From Gammaproteobacteria bacterium (lineage in GTDB: Bacteria; Pseudomonadota; Gammaproteobacteria; Pseudomonadales; Halieaceae): 64,000 nucleotides of DNA. Below, piece after piece: positions 9,980 through 19,604 of this stretch; the first letter of the stretch is position 1; each line of letters opens with the position of its first letter. A program made the position numbers and the translations under genes. The notes under the pieces were generated by a model that was not told the origin of the DNA, searched no databases, and was given only the letters and a program-made list of their open reading frames with translations. The stretch is taken from the NCBI GenBank assembly GCA_030427085.1, contig JAUHXH010000003.1, positions 434,001-498,000 of the forward strand, in the 5' to 3' direction.

Positions 9980-10465
9980 CTATAACAGGCGCTCGGTGCT
10001 AACCAGCACGCCATTATTGTCGGCATAAACGAAGTCACCGGGACGCACTTTGCAGCCCCCGAACCGCAGCGGGATGCCCTGCTGCCCCACACCCAACTTA
10101 TCCGTTTTCAGGGGGACGCTGCCGAGCGCCTGCACACCCAGTGGGATCTGGGCCAGTTGATCCACGTCACGCACTACGCCGTTAATCACCATGCCAGCCC
10201 AACCATTTTTCGCCGCAGTCTCGGCCAGCATGTCGCCGAGTAAGGCGCGGCGCATCGAGCCGCCACCGTCCACGACCAGCACACGCCCTTCCCCCGGTTC
10301 GCCCACCAACTGCTTCACGAGGGAGTTATCCTCGTGGCACTTGACGGTTTCCACGGGGCCACCGAAGCAGTACCTGCCGCCGAAATTACGCCAGGGTAAT
10401 TCCAGCGCGACAACGGCAGGATGCTCATCTGCCAGATCCGGCGTAGAGAAATCGGTGATATCCAT
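9980..10465 (-). CDS. rraA: RraA family protein (RNase E inhibitor / HMG-oxaloacetate aldolase-like)
   Basis: 161 residues matching the RraA fold: DLADEHP near the start, [21 protein letters not shown] (glycine-rich loop), and [25 protein letters not shown]. Proteobacterial RraA binds RNase E and lowers its activity, and related proteins are class II pyruvate aldolases. The VVRD motif, which the aldolases use for divalent metal, is intact here, so fold alone does not settle function. It starts 6 bp before the end of the acyl-CoA dehydrogenase gene, so the two are likely cotranscribed. Confidence 0.9.
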   Translation of the reverse strand: MDITDFSTPDLADEHPAVVALELPWRNFGGRYCFGGPVETVKCHEDNSLVKQLVGEPGEGRVLVVDGGGSMRRALLGDMLAETAAKNGWAGMVINGVVRDVDQLAQIPLGVQALGSVPLKTDKLGVGQQGIPLRFGGCKVRPGDFVYADNNGVLVSTERLL

Positions 10466-10471
10466 ATCGCT

Positions 10472-12241
10472 TTAAATCCAGTCGAGGGAGTAATCGAGCA
10501 AGGCACCGTGCGCCGTTTGCACCGCGCGGGCGCAGCCTTCGGCACGGGGCATAACCTGCTCACAGTAGAAACGAGCCGTGGCAATTTTTGCCTGATAGAA
10601 GGTATCGCTTTCCCCCGCGGCCAGTCGCTCTGAAGCGACCAGTGCCGAACGGGCAAGTTGCACACCGCCGAGTACATAACCGCATTGCATCAGGAACTCG
10701 AAGGAGCCACCCATCGCCGCAGCGGACCCTTCACTTGAGCGCTGCAACAGATAGCTCACCGAGGACTGCAATGCCGCCAACGCTTCGGACAGTGCGTCGC
10801 CCATTGCTGACAGCGCTTTGTCATCCTGTGCACGCAGTTGCGCCACCACTTCGGCCGCCCGCGCCAGCTCCGCTTCCATTCCAGCACCGCCGTCACCGGC
10901 CAGCTTACGGCCTGCCAAATCGGCAGCCTGAATCCCGTTGGTACCCTCGTAGATAGAGGTGATTCGCACATCGCGGAAAAACTGCGCGGCACCGGTTTCC
11001 TCGATGTAACCCATCCCCCCGTGCACCTGAACACCCAGGGAGGTCAGTTCCTGGCCGACTTCAGTCAACCAGCCTTTGATGATGGGAATCAGCAAATCGA
11101 CCCGCTGCTGCTGTTCGGGGCGCGCCGCCTCGTCACCGTGATGTGCGAGATCGAGGCTCAAGGCGGCATCATAAGCCAACGCGCGCATCGCTTCGGTGAG
11201 CGCCTTCATGGTCAGCAACATGCGTTTCACATCTGCGTGCTCAATGATCGGCACTCCGCCTTGCACGCGTTCGCGGGCGTACTCCCGGGCCTGCTGGTAC
11301 GCGCCTTCCGCCGCGCCCAGGCCTTGAATACCCACTTTCAGGCGGGCTTCGTTCATCATTGTAAACATGCAACGCAGACCCTCGTTTTCCTGACCGACGA
11401 GGTAGCCGATGGCACCCTCGTTGTCACCAAAGGCCATCACACAGGTGGGGCTGCCGTGGATACCGAGTTTGTGTTCGACGGAGACCGGATAAACATCGTT
11501 GCGCTCGCCCAGGCTGCCGTCGGCATTGACCAGAAATTTCGGCACAAGAAACAGGGAAATGCCGCGGCTACCCTCAGGCGCATCGGGCAGCTTGGCCAAT
11601 ACTAGGTGGACCAGGTTTTCAGCGGCGTCGTGATCGCCCCAGGTAATGAATATCTTTTGCCCGGAGATGCGGTAGTGGTCCCCTTCGGGCACCGCGCGAG
11701 CCTTCATCACACCGAGGTCGGAACCGGCGCCGGCCTCGGTCAGGTTCATGGTGCCACTCCACTGGCCGCTGTGCATTTTCTCCAGATAGGTGGCCTTCAG
11801 TTCCTCACTGCCGTGAGCGTGGATGGCCAGCGCAGCGCCAATCGAGAGCATGGGCTCCAGCGAGAAGGCCACATCGGCGGCGGCCCACATTTCACAGGTA
11901 GCAGTGCCATACAGCTCCGGCAGGCCCTGGCCACCATAAGCGGGATCAGCCGCTATTCCCTTCCAGCCACCGGCGGAAAACTGCTGAATGACCTCGGCGT
12001 AGCCCGGGGATGGGATAACAGCGCCGTTTTCGCAGCGTGCCGGATGTTCATCGCCCACTCGCCGCAATGGCGCAACCTCACTACCGGCGAAGCGGGCGGC
12101 CTCGTCCAGCAGCGCAGCAGCCAGTTCCTGACCCACGCCGGCCTCGGCAAAGGTGGGCAGCTGCCCCAGCTTCGCTTCCGACTGGAGCAGTTCATTGATC
12201 ACGAAATTCATATCTTCTACGGGGGCGCGGTAGGTTCCCAT
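10472..12241 (-). CDS. Acyl-CoA dehydrogenase, long DmdC-like subfamily
   Basis: 589 residues from ATG 12241, which has GAGGAAG upstream. It has the long acyl-CoA dehydrogenase layout seen in 3-methylmercaptopropionyl-CoA dehydrogenases: N-terminal helical domain, middle beta domain (NLTEAGAGSDLG, QKIFITWGDHD), FAD/substrate helical domain (HGGMGYIEETGAAQFFRDVRI), and YEGTNGIQA with the probable catalytic Glu, followed by an extra C-terminal helical region of ~120 residues. FAD-dependent alpha,beta-desaturation of an acyl-CoA is expected. DMSP-derived thio-acyl-CoA is one candidate substrate, but many DmdC-like genes act in general fatty acid breakdown and nothing nearby fixes the substrate. 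It is divergent from a LysR regulator. Confidence 0.9.
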   Translation of the reverse strand: MGTYRAPVEDMNFVINELLQSEAKLGQLPTFAEAGVGQELAAALLDEAARFAGSEVAPLRRVGDEHPARCENGAVIPSPGYAEVIQQFSAGGWKGIAADPAYGGQGLPELYGTATCEMWAAADVAFSLEPMLSIGAALAIHAHGSEELKATYLEKMHSGQWSGTMNLTEAGAGSDLGVMKARAVPEGDHYRISGQKIFITWGDHDAAENLVHLVLAKLPDAPEGSRGISLFLVPKFLVNADGSLGERNDVYPVSVEHKLGIHGSPTCVMAFGDNEGAIGYLVGQENEGLRCMFTMMNEARLKVGIQGLGAAEGAYQQAREYARERVQGGVPIIEHADVKRMLLTMKALTEAMRALAYDAALSLDLAHHGDEAARPEQQQRVDLLIPIIKGWLTEVGQELTSLGVQVHGGMGYIEETGAAQFFRDVRITSIYEGTNGIQAADLAGRKLAGDGGAGMEAELARAAEVVAQLRAQDDKALSAMGDALSEALAALQSSVSYLLQRSSEGSAAAMGGSFEFLMQCGYVLGGVQLARSALVASERLAAGESDTFYQAKIATARFYCEQVMPRAEGCARAVQTAHGALLDYSLDWI

Positions 12242-12283
12242 GGGCACTTCCTCAATACTGAAACAACGCCCGGACGGGCATGC

Positions 12284-12311
12284 TTGGCAATTCTAGTGGT
12301 GTCGCTATAAT
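12284..12311 (+). promoter_or_regulatory. Sigma-70 promoter of the LysR gene
   Basis: TTGGCA at 12284-12289 and a perfect TATAAT at 12306-12311 are separated by 16 bp, predicting transcription from about 12318 and a ~44-nt leader before the TTG start. The -10 box overlaps the AT-rich motif at 12309-12320 that recurs before glcB, so the regulator may control itself. Confidence 0.55.
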
Positions 12312-12320
12312 TTATCTAAT
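12309..12320. promoter_or_regulatory. Candidate LysR-regulator site, copy 1
   Basis: AATTTATCTAAT lies over the -10 of the LysR promoter. The reverse complement of 13371-13382, in front of glcB, reads AATTTAGCTAAT, an 11 of 12 match. Sharing between the two promoter regions flanking one LysR gene suggests an operator; this is inference from two copies only, and AT-rich matches arise by chance. Confidence 0.3.
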
Positions 12321-12361
12321 CAATGAACACGATTTCCGCCATTCATTCATAGAATACAAAT

Positions 12362-13318
12362 TTGAATATCAACCGCATCGATCTCAACCTGTTGGTCTAC
12401 CTTGACGTATTGCTCCGCGAGCGCAATGTAACGCAAGCCGCCAACCAGCTAAACCTGTCCCAGCCGGCCATGAGCAATGGCCTGCGACGGCTGCGCGAAC
12501 TGTTCGACGACCCCATTCTGGTGCGTACCAGCGAGGGCATGACACCCACCGAGCGGGCACTGGAACTGGAACCCGTGGTACGGGAGGTACTGACCAACAT
12601 CGACCGTGCAGTGCAACCGAAGGCCGAATTCCAGCCGGAAAAGGCCCAGCGCGTCTTCCGCATCATGGCCAGCGATTACGCCGAGTCCACTCTGCTGCCC
12701 ACCGTACTGAGCAAGTTGCGCAACGTGGCGCCAGGGCTGGCGCTGGACATCATGACCCCGTCCGACGTCAGCTTCCTGGATGTGGAGCGCGGCAAAGTCG
12801 ACATGGTGATCAACCGGTTTGATGCCATGCCCCAGTCCTTCCACCAGATCACCCTGTGGCACGACACCTTCTCCTGCCTGCTCAGCCCCGAGAACCCGGT
12901 GTTGGACAACTGGACTCTCGACGGCTACCTGGAAGCATCCCACGTCTGGGTGAGCAAAACGGGGATGGGCGTGGGCGTCGGCATGGACCCAAGCGATGTG
13001 CAGCGCCTGGGCTGGGTAGACGGCGCCCTGAACAAGCTCGGTAAGAAGCGCCAAATCCGCGTCTTCACGCGCCACTACCAGGCCGCCATGACACTGGCTG
13101 AGCAGAACGACCTGATCGTCACCCTCCCCACCCGTGCAGCTCAGTTGAAGTCCAACAACCCCCGTGTGGTGCTGCGTGAACCACCGCTGGAGATCCCGCC
13201 GCTGGAGCTGAAAATGGCGTGGAGCCCGCTGCTGCAACAAAACCCCGCCAATCGCTGGTTGCGACGGCTAATTACCGATACCGCCCGGGCGCTGGATGGC
13301 AAGGAACCCGCGGCCTGA
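12362..13318 (+). CDS. LysR-family transcriptional regulator (NodD/LinR-like)
   Basis: 318 residues with an N-terminal winged helix (about 1-65; NVTQAANQLNLSQPAMSNGLRRLRELFDDPILVRTSEGMTPT, given here as segments NVTQAANQLNLSQ and PAMSNGLRRLRELF) and a periplasmic-binding-like effector domain from ~90. The start is a TTG at 12362 without a clear Shine-Dalgarno; the next residues NINRIDLNLLVYLDVLL fit the family N-terminus exactly. It lies between a divergent acyl-CoA dehydrogenase and glcB on the same strand 115 bp downstream, so it may govern one or both in acetyl-CoA or glyoxylate metabolism. Ligand unknown. Confidence 0.92.
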   Translation: MNINRIDLNLLVYLDVLLRERNVTQAANQLNLSQPAMSNGLRRLRELFDDPILVRTSEGMTPTERALELEPVVREVLTNIDRAVQPKAEFQPEKAQRVFRIMASDYAESTLLPTVLSKLRNVAPGLALDIMTPSDVSFLDVERGKVDMVINRFDAMPQSFHQITLWHDTFSCLLSPENPVLDNWTLDGYLEASHVWVSKTGMGVGVGMDPSDVQRLGWVDGALNKLGKKRQIRVFTRHYQAAMTLAEQNDLIVTLPTRAAQLKSNNPRVVLREPPLEIPPLELKMAWSPLLQQNPANRWLRRLITDTARALDGKEPAA

Positions 13319-13343
13319 CAAGGCCTTATCGATCCATTCAGGG

Positions 13344-13382
13344 TTTTTATGGCGGCGATAAAAACGATAAATTAGCTAAATT
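13344..13382. promoter_or_regulatory. glcB upstream region: inverted repeat and candidate LysR site, copy 2
   Basis: The 115 bp between the LysR stop and glcB contain a 7-bp inverted repeat (TTTTTAT at 13344-13350, ATAAAAA at 13358-13364, spacer GGCGGCG) followed by ATTAGCTAAATT at 13371-13382, whose centre TTAGCTAA is palindromic and whose complement matches the motif before the LysR gene. No convincing -35/-10 pair was found by eye, in keeping with an activator-dependent promoter. Confidence 0.3.
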
Positions 13383-13433
13383 TTAGTCCCATCCCTATCA
13401 TCCCGACATTAGATTGCATGTCGAGGACAGACC

Positions 13434-15608
13434 ATGAGCAAGCGCATCCAGGCGGGCGACCTGCAGGTTGCACCGGTACTACACCAATTGTTGGAAAGTG
13501 AGATTGCACCGGGCACCGGTGTCGAGCCCACTGCGTTCTGGACAGCGCTAAGCGCCATCGTCAAGGAACTGACCCCGCGCAATCGCGCCCTACTGGCGCA
13601 CCGTGACGAAATTCAGGCCAAAATAGATCAGTGGCATACCGAAAATCCCGGCGCCGACTACGACCGCGCGGCCTACAAAGCCTTTTTGACCGATATCGGG
13701 TACTTGCTGCCCGAGGGTGAGGACTTCGCGATCGCCACCGAAAACGTGGATGCGGAAGTCGCCACATTGGCAGGACCGCAATTGGTGGTGCCGGTAATGA
13801 ACGCCCGCTATGCGCTGAATGCCGCCAACGCCCGCTGGGGCAGCCTGTACGATGCGCTCTACGGTACCGACGTGATTCCCGAGGACGATGGTGCCGAACG
13901 CGCCGGCGCTTACAACCCCGTGCGCGGCGAGCGGGTCATCAACTACGCCAAAGAGTTCCTCAATCAACACTTCCCGCTGGCCGAAGGAAACCACAGCGGT
14001 GCCACCGCCTACTGTGTGGTAGGCAGTGAACTCAAAGTCACGCTGGACAGTGGCGCCGTCGCGTCGCTCGCCACACCCGATCAGTTTCGCGGCTATCGCG
14101 GCCAGCCGGAATCTCCCGAAGCCGTTTTGCTGTGCCACAACGGACTGCATCTGGAAATCCAGATCGATAACACCAGCCCCATTGGCGCAACGGACCCCGC
14201 CGGCGTAAAAGACCTGCTACTGGAGTCGGCACTTACCACCATCCAGGATTGCGAGGATTCCGTCGCCGCTGTGGATGCCGAAGACAAGGCGGTGGTGTAT
14301 GGCAACTGGCTGGGCCTGATGCGCGGTGACTTGTCTGAATCCTTCAAGAAGGGGGGCAACACGCTCACCCGTACGCTGAATCCGGATCGCATATACGAGG
14401 GTGCCGACGGCACCGAGCTGCGCCTGCCCGGTCGCAGCCTGATGTTCGTGCGCAACGTGGGCCACCTGATGACCAACGAAGCCATCCTGGACAGCAATGG
14501 CGACGAAATTTTCGAAGGCATCATGGATGCCATGTTCACCGCCCTGATCGCCCTGCACGACCTGCGTGGCGACGGTGCCGGTCGTAACTCGCGCGAGGGC
14601 AGCGTTTACATCGTCAAACCAAAAATGCATGGCCCCGAGGAAGTCGCCTTCACCTGCGAATTATTTGATCGCGTGGAAGACGCCCTGGGCATGGCGCGCA
14701 ACACCCTCAAACTGGGCATCATGGACGAGGAGCGTCGCACCACCGTTAACCTGAAGGAATGCATCCGCATCGCGCGTGAGCGCGTGGTGTTCATCAATAC
14801 CGGCTTCCTGGACCGCACCGGCGACGAGATCCACACCAGCATGCTGGCGGGCGCCATGACGCCCAAAGGCGCCATGAAAGGCGAGGCCTGGATCACCGCC
14901 TATGAAGACTGGAACGTGGACACCGGCATCCTCTGTGGCCTGCGCGGCCATGCCCAGATCGGCAAAGGCATGTGGGCCATGCCGGACCGCATGGCCGAAA
15001 TGATGACTGCGAAGATCGCCCATCCTCAAGCGGGCGCCAGTACCGCCTGGGTACCTTCTCCTACTGCCGCTACCCTGCACGCCATGCATTATCACAATGT
15101 AAATGTGGCCGCACGACAGGACGAACTCGCCCAACGCCAGCGAGCCAGCCTCGACGACATCCTCAGCATTCCGCTCAAAGGCGCGGCAGGTCTATCGGAA
15201 GAGGATATCCAGCGAGAGTTGGACAACAACGCCCAGGGCATCCTCGGCTACGTCGTGCGCTGGATCGACCACGGCGTGGGCTGCTCCAAGGTACCGGATA
15301 TCAACAATGTCGGCCTGATGGAAGACCGCGCCACGCTGCGCATCTCCAGTCAGCACCTGGCGAACTGGCTCCATCACGGCGTTTGTAGTGAAGCACAGGT
15401 GCGTGAAAGCCTGGAACGGATGGCGGCTGTGGTGGATACCCAGAATGCGGGGGATCCGGATTACCGCGATATGGCGCCCAACTTCGACGATTCCGTGGCA
15501 TTCCAGGCCGCTTGCGATCTGGTATTCCGCGGCAAGGAACAGCCCAACGGTTACACCGAGCCAGTGCTGCACGCCCGTCGCCGTGAGGCCAAACAGCGTT
15601 ACGCCTGA
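13434..15608 (+). CDS. glcB: Malate synthase G
   Basis: 724 residues, matching isoform G (about 720) and not isoform A (about 530). It condenses glyoxylate with acetyl-CoA to malate. Family marks include [64 protein letters not shown] with acidic metal ligands, and [24 protein letters not shown] containing the probable catalytic Asp. It follows a LysR regulator on the same strand and is closed by a hairpin terminator at 15628. No isocitrate lyase or glycolate oxidase gene is in the window. Confidence 0.97.
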   Translation: MSKRIQAGDLQVAPVLHQLLESEIAPGTGVEPTAFWTALSAIVKELTPRNRALLAHRDEIQAKIDQWHTENPGADYDRAAYKAFLTDIGYLLPEGEDFAIATENVDAEVATLAGPQLVVPVMNARYALNAANARWGSLYDALYGTDVIPEDDGAERAGAYNPVRGERVINYAKEFLNQHFPLAEGNHSGATAYCVVGSELKVTLDSGAVASLATPDQFRGYRGQPESPEAVLLCHNGLHLEIQIDNTSPIGATDPAGVKDLLLESALTTIQDCEDSVAAVDAEDKAVVYGNWLGLMRGDLSESFKKGGNTLTRTLNPDRIYEGADGTELRLPGRSLMFVRNVGHLMTNEAILDSNGDEIFEGIMDAMFTALIALHDLRGDGAGRNSREGSVYIVKPKMHGPEEVAFTCELFDRVEDALGMARNTLKLGIMDEERRTTVNLKECIRIARERVVFINTGFLDRTGDEIHTSMLAGAMTPKGAMKGEAWITAYEDWNVDTGILCGLRGHAQIGKGMWAMPDRMAEMMTAKIAHPQAGASTAWVPSPTAATLHAMHYHNVNVAARQDELAQRQRASLDDILSIPLKGAAGLSEEDIQRELDNNAQGILGYVVRWIDHGVGCSKVPDINNVGLMEDRATLRISSQHLANWLHHGVCSEAQVRESLERMAAVVDTQNAGDPDYRDMAPNFDDSVAFQAACDLVFRGKEQPNGYTEPVLHARRREAKQRYA

Positions 15609-15627
15609 GGCCCGAAGCAACTACAAA

Positions 15628-15662
15628 AACGCCGCGTTGCATGAGCTTCGCGGCGTTTTTTT
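15628..15662 (+). terminator. Rho-independent terminator after glcB, probably bidirectional
   Basis: Nine-bp perfect stem AACGCCGCG (15628-15636) with CGCGGCGTT (15649-15657), 12-nt loop, then a T run to 15662. On the minus strand the same stem is followed by TTTTTG, so it can also stop the alanine dehydrogenase transcript, whose stop codon is at 15686. Confidence 0.85.
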
Positions 15663-15685
15663 ATGGCTTTAAGGTCGCGATAAGG

Positions 15686-16801
15686 CTATTCGCGCAAGGC
15701 CTCCACCGGGTCGACAAAAGGGCAGCCCAGTGCCTCCGCGACAGGGCGGTTGGTGATCTGCCCGTTGTGGACATTAAGACCCGCCCGGAGGTGTTCATCC
15801 TGGGCCAGCGCCAACACGCCGGACGAAGCCAGGCGCAGCACGTAGGGCAAGGTGGCATGCGTCAATGCACGCGTTGATGTGCGCGCGACACTGCCCGGCA
15901 TATTTGCCACACAGTAGTGCACCACGCCGTCAACCACGTAAGTGGGATCTTCGTGGGTTGTAGCGCGGCTAGTTTCGAAACAACCACCCTGGTCGATAGC
16001 CACATCCACCATCACGGCGCCGCGCTTCATACGCGACAGTAGATCGCGGGTGATCAGCTTGGGCGCGGCGGCACCGGGAATCAGCACCGCACCGATCACC
16101 AGATCGGCGTCCACAGCGTGGCGTTCGATGGCATCAGTGGTGGAGTACACCGTGCGCAAGCGGCCTCCGAAGAGCATGTCCAGTTGCTGCAGCCGTTCGA
16201 TGGAACGGTCGAGCAGGACCACTTCCGCACCCAGGCCCATGGCCATTCGGGCAGCATTCACACCAACCACACCACCACCGATAACCAGCACCTTGGCCGG
16301 CTCCACACCCGGAACACCACCGAGCAAAGTGCCGTTACCACCCTGGGCGCGCTCCAGGTGATGCGCTCCTGCCTGAATGGACATGCGCCCCGCCACTTCG
16401 GACATCGGCGCCAGCAGGGGCAGGCCGCCGCGGGCATCAGTCACGGTTTCATAGGCGATACAGGTGGCACCGGATTCCTGCAGCAGGCGAGCCTGTTCGG
16501 GGTCAGGTGCCAGGTGCAGGTAGGTGAACAGCAACTGGCCTGGACGCAGCATCCGGCACTCGTCGGGCTGCGGCTCCTTGACCTTGATGATCATCTCCGC
16601 CGAGGCAAAAATCTCCGCAGCCGTGTCCGCTATACTCGCTCCTGCGGCGGTGTAGTCGGCATCTTCAAAGCCAATCGCCGCACCGCCATCGTGCTGCACC
16701 ACCACCTGGTGGCCCTGCCCGGTCAGTTCTTTGACACCCGCTGGCGTCAGGCCAATGCGGTACTCATTATTCTTGATTTCCTTGGGTACACCGATCAGCA
16801 C
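15686..16801 (-). CDS. ald: Alanine dehydrogenase
   Basis: 371 residues from GTG 16801, chosen because AAGGAGG lies six bases upstream and because [20 protein letters not shown] is the family N-terminus; a GTG at 16816 would place the ribosome site inside the gene. It catalyses NAD-dependent interconversion of L-alanine with pyruvate and ammonia. The catalytic-domain YLHLAPDP segment (His), [20 protein letters not shown] (Rossmann), and VDVAIDQGG are visible. It is convergent with glcB. Confidence 0.96.
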   Translation of the reverse strand: MLIGVPKEIKNNEYRIGLTPAGVKELTGQGHQVVVQHDGGAAIGFEDADYTAAGASIADTAAEIFASAEMIIKVKEPQPDECRMLRPGQLLFTYLHLAPDPEQARLLQESGATCIAYETVTDARGGLPLLAPMSEVAGRMSIQAGAHHLERAQGGNGTLLGGVPGVEPAKVLVIGGGVVGVNAARMAMGLGAEVVLLDRSIERLQQLDMLFGGRLRTVYSTTDAIERHAVDADLVIGAVLIPGAAAPKLITRDLLSRMKRGAVMVDVAIDQGGCFETSRATTHEDPTYVVDGVVHYCVANMPGSVARTSTRALTHATLPYVLRLASSGVLALAQDEHLRAGLNVHNGQITNRPVAEALGCPFVDPVEALRE

Positions 16802-16848
16802 GGCGGCCTCCTTCACAAGGGATGGATTTCGCCAAAGTGTAGCCCGGT

Positions 16849-17724
16849 TTACTCCGGGTCGCCGATACCCGAATCCTTGTACTGTAAATTGGTTATCTGT
16901 TCAGAGATCAGGCCAATGAGGAATACGATGAAGGCCGACAACATCATCAGGGTTGTCATGTTGGTGAAGCGAGCGCCGGTAAAGAAGGTATAGCCGTAGT
17001 TGCACAGGCCCAACAGGAACAGCAGGGCAGACGCGGGAAAGTAAATTTTCAATGGCGAATAGAGCGTACCGATCTTGAAGATAATCAACAGGAAGCGCAC
17101 GCCATCGCGCACCAGGTTCATGTGGCTTTTGCCGACTCGCTGAGCGGCGGTGATGGGCACGAAGCCCACAGAGTAGCCCGCACGGAAGAAGGCCATGGTG
17201 GAGGTAGTTGGATAGCTGAAACCGTTGGGCAACAGGTATAGAAACTCGAGGAAACGGCGGCGACGCACCGCGCGAAAGCCGGAGGTCAGATCCTCGATGG
17301 GCTGCCCCACCATCCAGCTCGCCACCCGGTTGTAAAGGGTGTTGGCACTCCAGCGCGCCATGCTGGCCTGGGATTCACGGCCCTGACGGGCTCCCACCAC
17401 CAGGTCGTAACCGCCCTCGCTCATCCTCTCCAGCAAGCGAGGCACGTCATCCGCCGCGTGTTGCCCGTCACCATCCATAAACACGATAACATCGCCGGTC
17501 GCGGCCCGGGCACCGGTCTTGATGGCGGCACCGTTGCCTTTGGAGTATGGGTGGGAGATAACCGTGGCGCCGGCGTCTGCCGCTACCGCTGCGGTATCAT
17601 CGTCGGAGCCGTCATCCACCAGCAGTATTTGCGCCTCGGGATACAACTCGTGCAGGCGCGGAATCAGGTCCGCCAGGCCTTCGGCTTCGTTCTTGGCCGG
17701 GATGACAATGGAAAGTGTAGTCAT
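16849..17724 (-). CDS. Family 2 glycosyltransferase, polyprenyl-phosphate sugar synthase type
   Basis: 291 residues. The GT2 domain (1-~225) shows SIVIPAKNEAEGL, LLVDDGSDDDT, and the DXD metal site in VFMDGDGQHAADDV. Two C-terminal hydrophobic segments (PASALLFLLGLCNYGYTFF and MMLSAFIVFLIGLIS) anchor it in the inner membrane. Enzymes of this shape charge undecaprenyl- or dolichol-phosphate with a hexose from a nucleotide sugar. It overlaps the upstream membrane GT-C gene by 4 bp, so it probably makes the lipid-linked donor used by the two GT-C proteins in the operon below the pilin gene. Confidence 0.88.
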   Translation of the reverse strand: MTTLSIVIPAKNEAEGLADLIPRLHELYPEAQILLVDDGSDDDTAAVAADAGATVISHPYSKGNGAAIKTGARAATGDVIVFMDGDGQHAADDVPRLLERMSEGGYDLVVGARQGRESQASMARWSANTLYNRVASWMVGQPIEDLTSGFRAVRRRRFLEFLYLLPNGFSYPTTSTMAFFRAGYSVGFVPITAAQRVGKSHMNLVRDGVRFLLIIFKIGTLYSPLKIYFPASALLFLLGLCNYGYTFFTGARFTNMTTLMMLSAFIVFLIGLISEQITNLQYKDSGIGDPE

Positions 17725-19604
17725 GGCTTGGCTGCCTGATCCTGAAAGTAAGACAAATTGATTTGCTCCTGGCGGTTAAGCTTACCTTGAGCCTGTAAGG
17801 ATTGCAGTGCCTGTAACAGGTCACGCACGCGATCGTCGCGCTGCAAGGCACTGGCGAAATACAGCTGCATCATCAGTCCACGCTTGTCGCCGGGGTAGCG
17901 GGCCAACAGTCGCTCCATGTAGGCGTAGGCGATCTCGTAGCGCTCAAGGTGGTTCTCCAGCAGTGCTGCCACTGTATACATCCGCCCTGACGCGGGCACG
18001 GCACTCGGACCCAGAAAGTTTTCTGCGAATCGATCAGCCAGGGCTACGCGATCAACGTTGGGGCAGTTGTCCTCCTGCAGGAAGCGCACCAGCGTGGCCA
18101 TACCGGCATTCACCCGGCGATGCTGGGTGTCCTCGACCTCAAACTGCAGCGCAGCCAAACGTTCGGGTTCTACCGGCGTGTCAGCCAGGCAGTACATCAC
18201 CAGCTCACGCATAGCACGCGCCCGCGGCTCCCGGCCTTGCTGTAGGCTGTCGGCCCGTGCGGAATAATCGAGGGCTTCCTCGAGGGCGCCTTGTTCCGCC
18301 AGCAATACCGCCATCTCCACATTGGCTCGCGGGGAGTTGGGGTGTGCCGTTACCGAGGTCAGAGTTCTCAGCTCACCTTGCGACCAGACAAATGCCTGGG
18401 AGGCCAGCTGCGTGGCCACGATCACCAGCATCAAAGTAGCCGCCGCAGCCAGAGGAGGAAACACCTGAGGCCAGTGGCGTATCAATAATCCCACCAACAG
18501 CACCGGCAGTAACACCACACCCATCGCAGGCAAATAGTTTCTGTGCTCGAAATACAACTCCAACGGCAGGATGGTGGACTCCATCGCATGACCCGCCAGG
18601 AAAAACAGCGGACAGAAAGCCAGCAAACGACCAATGGGATAGCGCCAGCCCCACACGCTGGCCAGCGCCACCGCCAAGCAACCCAGGAGGGCATAAAGTG
18701 TTGTTACTGGTTCGCGCCAGCTACTGGACAGCACGATGTCATCGTGAACAACACCAAGTCGCGATAAATTCGGCAGAAAAAACTGACCGACATAATCCCA
18801 GAGAATGCGCGCTTCGGTGAACAGGCGTTCGGCAAGCGTGAAATCTCGCAGGCTATAGCTACCCAGCAAATAGCCATAGCCGCCAAAGAGGACGAGTGCC
18901 CCCAATCCAGCCGCAGCCACGCCACCCCAGAACGCCCAGCGCAACCACGGAACAATCTCGCCCCGGGCATTGCGAAACTGGAACCAGCAGGCCTCCAGCA
19001 GGAAGATCAGGGGGACTGCCAGCACGCCGTTTTCCTTGGCCAGAACTGCACAGACCACGAGCGGTGGAACCAGCAGAAATGCGGGCCAGGCGGCTTTATT
19101 GGCCAGAGTGAGCTGACGTCCGTGGGTGTATGCCAGTAGCGCCGCCAGCGCGTACAAGGTAGACAACTGCGCCATGCGCTGCACGGCATACAGCACCGTG
19201 CTGACAAACAGCGGCGCCAGCAGCCAGAAGCCGCCGGCAGCTATTGCAAGCCAGATGGCATGCGGAATGCCTACCTGCCGCAGCAGCAGTCCAGCCCACA
19301 CCGCAAACAGCGATCCGATCAGCAAGTGAATCAGCAGATTGGTTCGCTTGATCCCGAACAGGCTGTCGTGCCAGTAGAGTCGCTCCAGAGTAAAGCTGAG
19401 CATCGATATCGGGCGGCCCAGTGGACCGCTCTCATTGCCCCAGACCACATCACTGGCGATCGCAGGGTTGCCATCGAGCGCGGTCAATACGCGCAGGTTT
19501 TCCGCATCGTCGAGCACCGTGGGTCCGGACAGTCCCGGCCAGTACGCCCAGGCGCAAAGGGCCAGCAACAGACACCAACCGAGCGTTGGCAGCAGGCGGC
19601 TCAC
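17721..19604 (-). CDS. Polytopic GT-C-like membrane glycosyltransferase with TPR-like C-terminus (paralogue 1)
   Basis: 627 residues with about ten membrane segments in the first ~420 and a soluble helical tail resembling tetratricopeptide repeats. An acidic pair follows the first helix (TVLDDAENL), as in GT-C enzymes that use polyprenyl-phosphate sugars. Segments shared with the neighbouring 641-residue protein are SGPLGRPISMLSF, VSTVLYAVQRMAQLSTLYAL, AKENGVLAVPL, VHDDIVLSSSWREPVTTLYAL and EHRNYLPAMGV. These resemble TMTC/DUF1736-type O-mannosyltransferase proteins. It overlaps both neighbours by 4 bp. Position below pilA suggests pilin or surface-protein O-glycosylation; this is inference. 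Confidence 0.75.
   Translation of the reverse strand: MSRLLPTLGWCLLLALCAWAYWPGLSGPTVLDDAENLRVLTALDGNPAIASDVVWGNESGPLGRPISMLSFTLERLYWHDSLFGIKRTNLLIHLLIGSLFAVWAGLLLRQVGIPHAIWLAIAAGGFWLLAPLFVSTVLYAVQRMAQLSTLYALAALLAYTHGRQLTLANKAAWPAFLLVPPLVVCAVLAKENGVLAVPLIFLLEACWFQFRNARGEIVPWLRWAFWGGVAAAGLGALVLFGGYGYLLGSYSLRDFTLAERLFTEARILWDYVGQFFLPNLSRLGVVHDDIVLSSSWREPVTTLYALLGCLAVALASVWGWRYPIGRLLAFCPLFFLAGHAMESTILPLELYFEHRNYLPAMGVVLLPVLLVGLLIRHWPQVFPPLAAAATLMLVIVATQLASQAFVWSQGELRTLTSVTAHPNSPRANVEMAVLLAEQGALEEALDYSARADSLQQGREPRARAMRELVMYCLADTPVEPERLAALQFEVEDTQHRRVNAGMATLVRFLQEDNCPNVDRVALADRFAENFLGPSAVPASGRMYTVAALLENHLERYEIAYAYMERLLARYPGDKRGLMMQLYFASALQRDDRVRDLLQALQSLQAQGKLNRQEQINLSYFQDQAAKP

Noticed and set aside
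16802-16816. Upstream GTG start for alanine dehydrogenase at 16816
   Set aside because: The AAGGAGG ribosome site lies between this codon and the GTG at 16801, so the downstream start is the real one.
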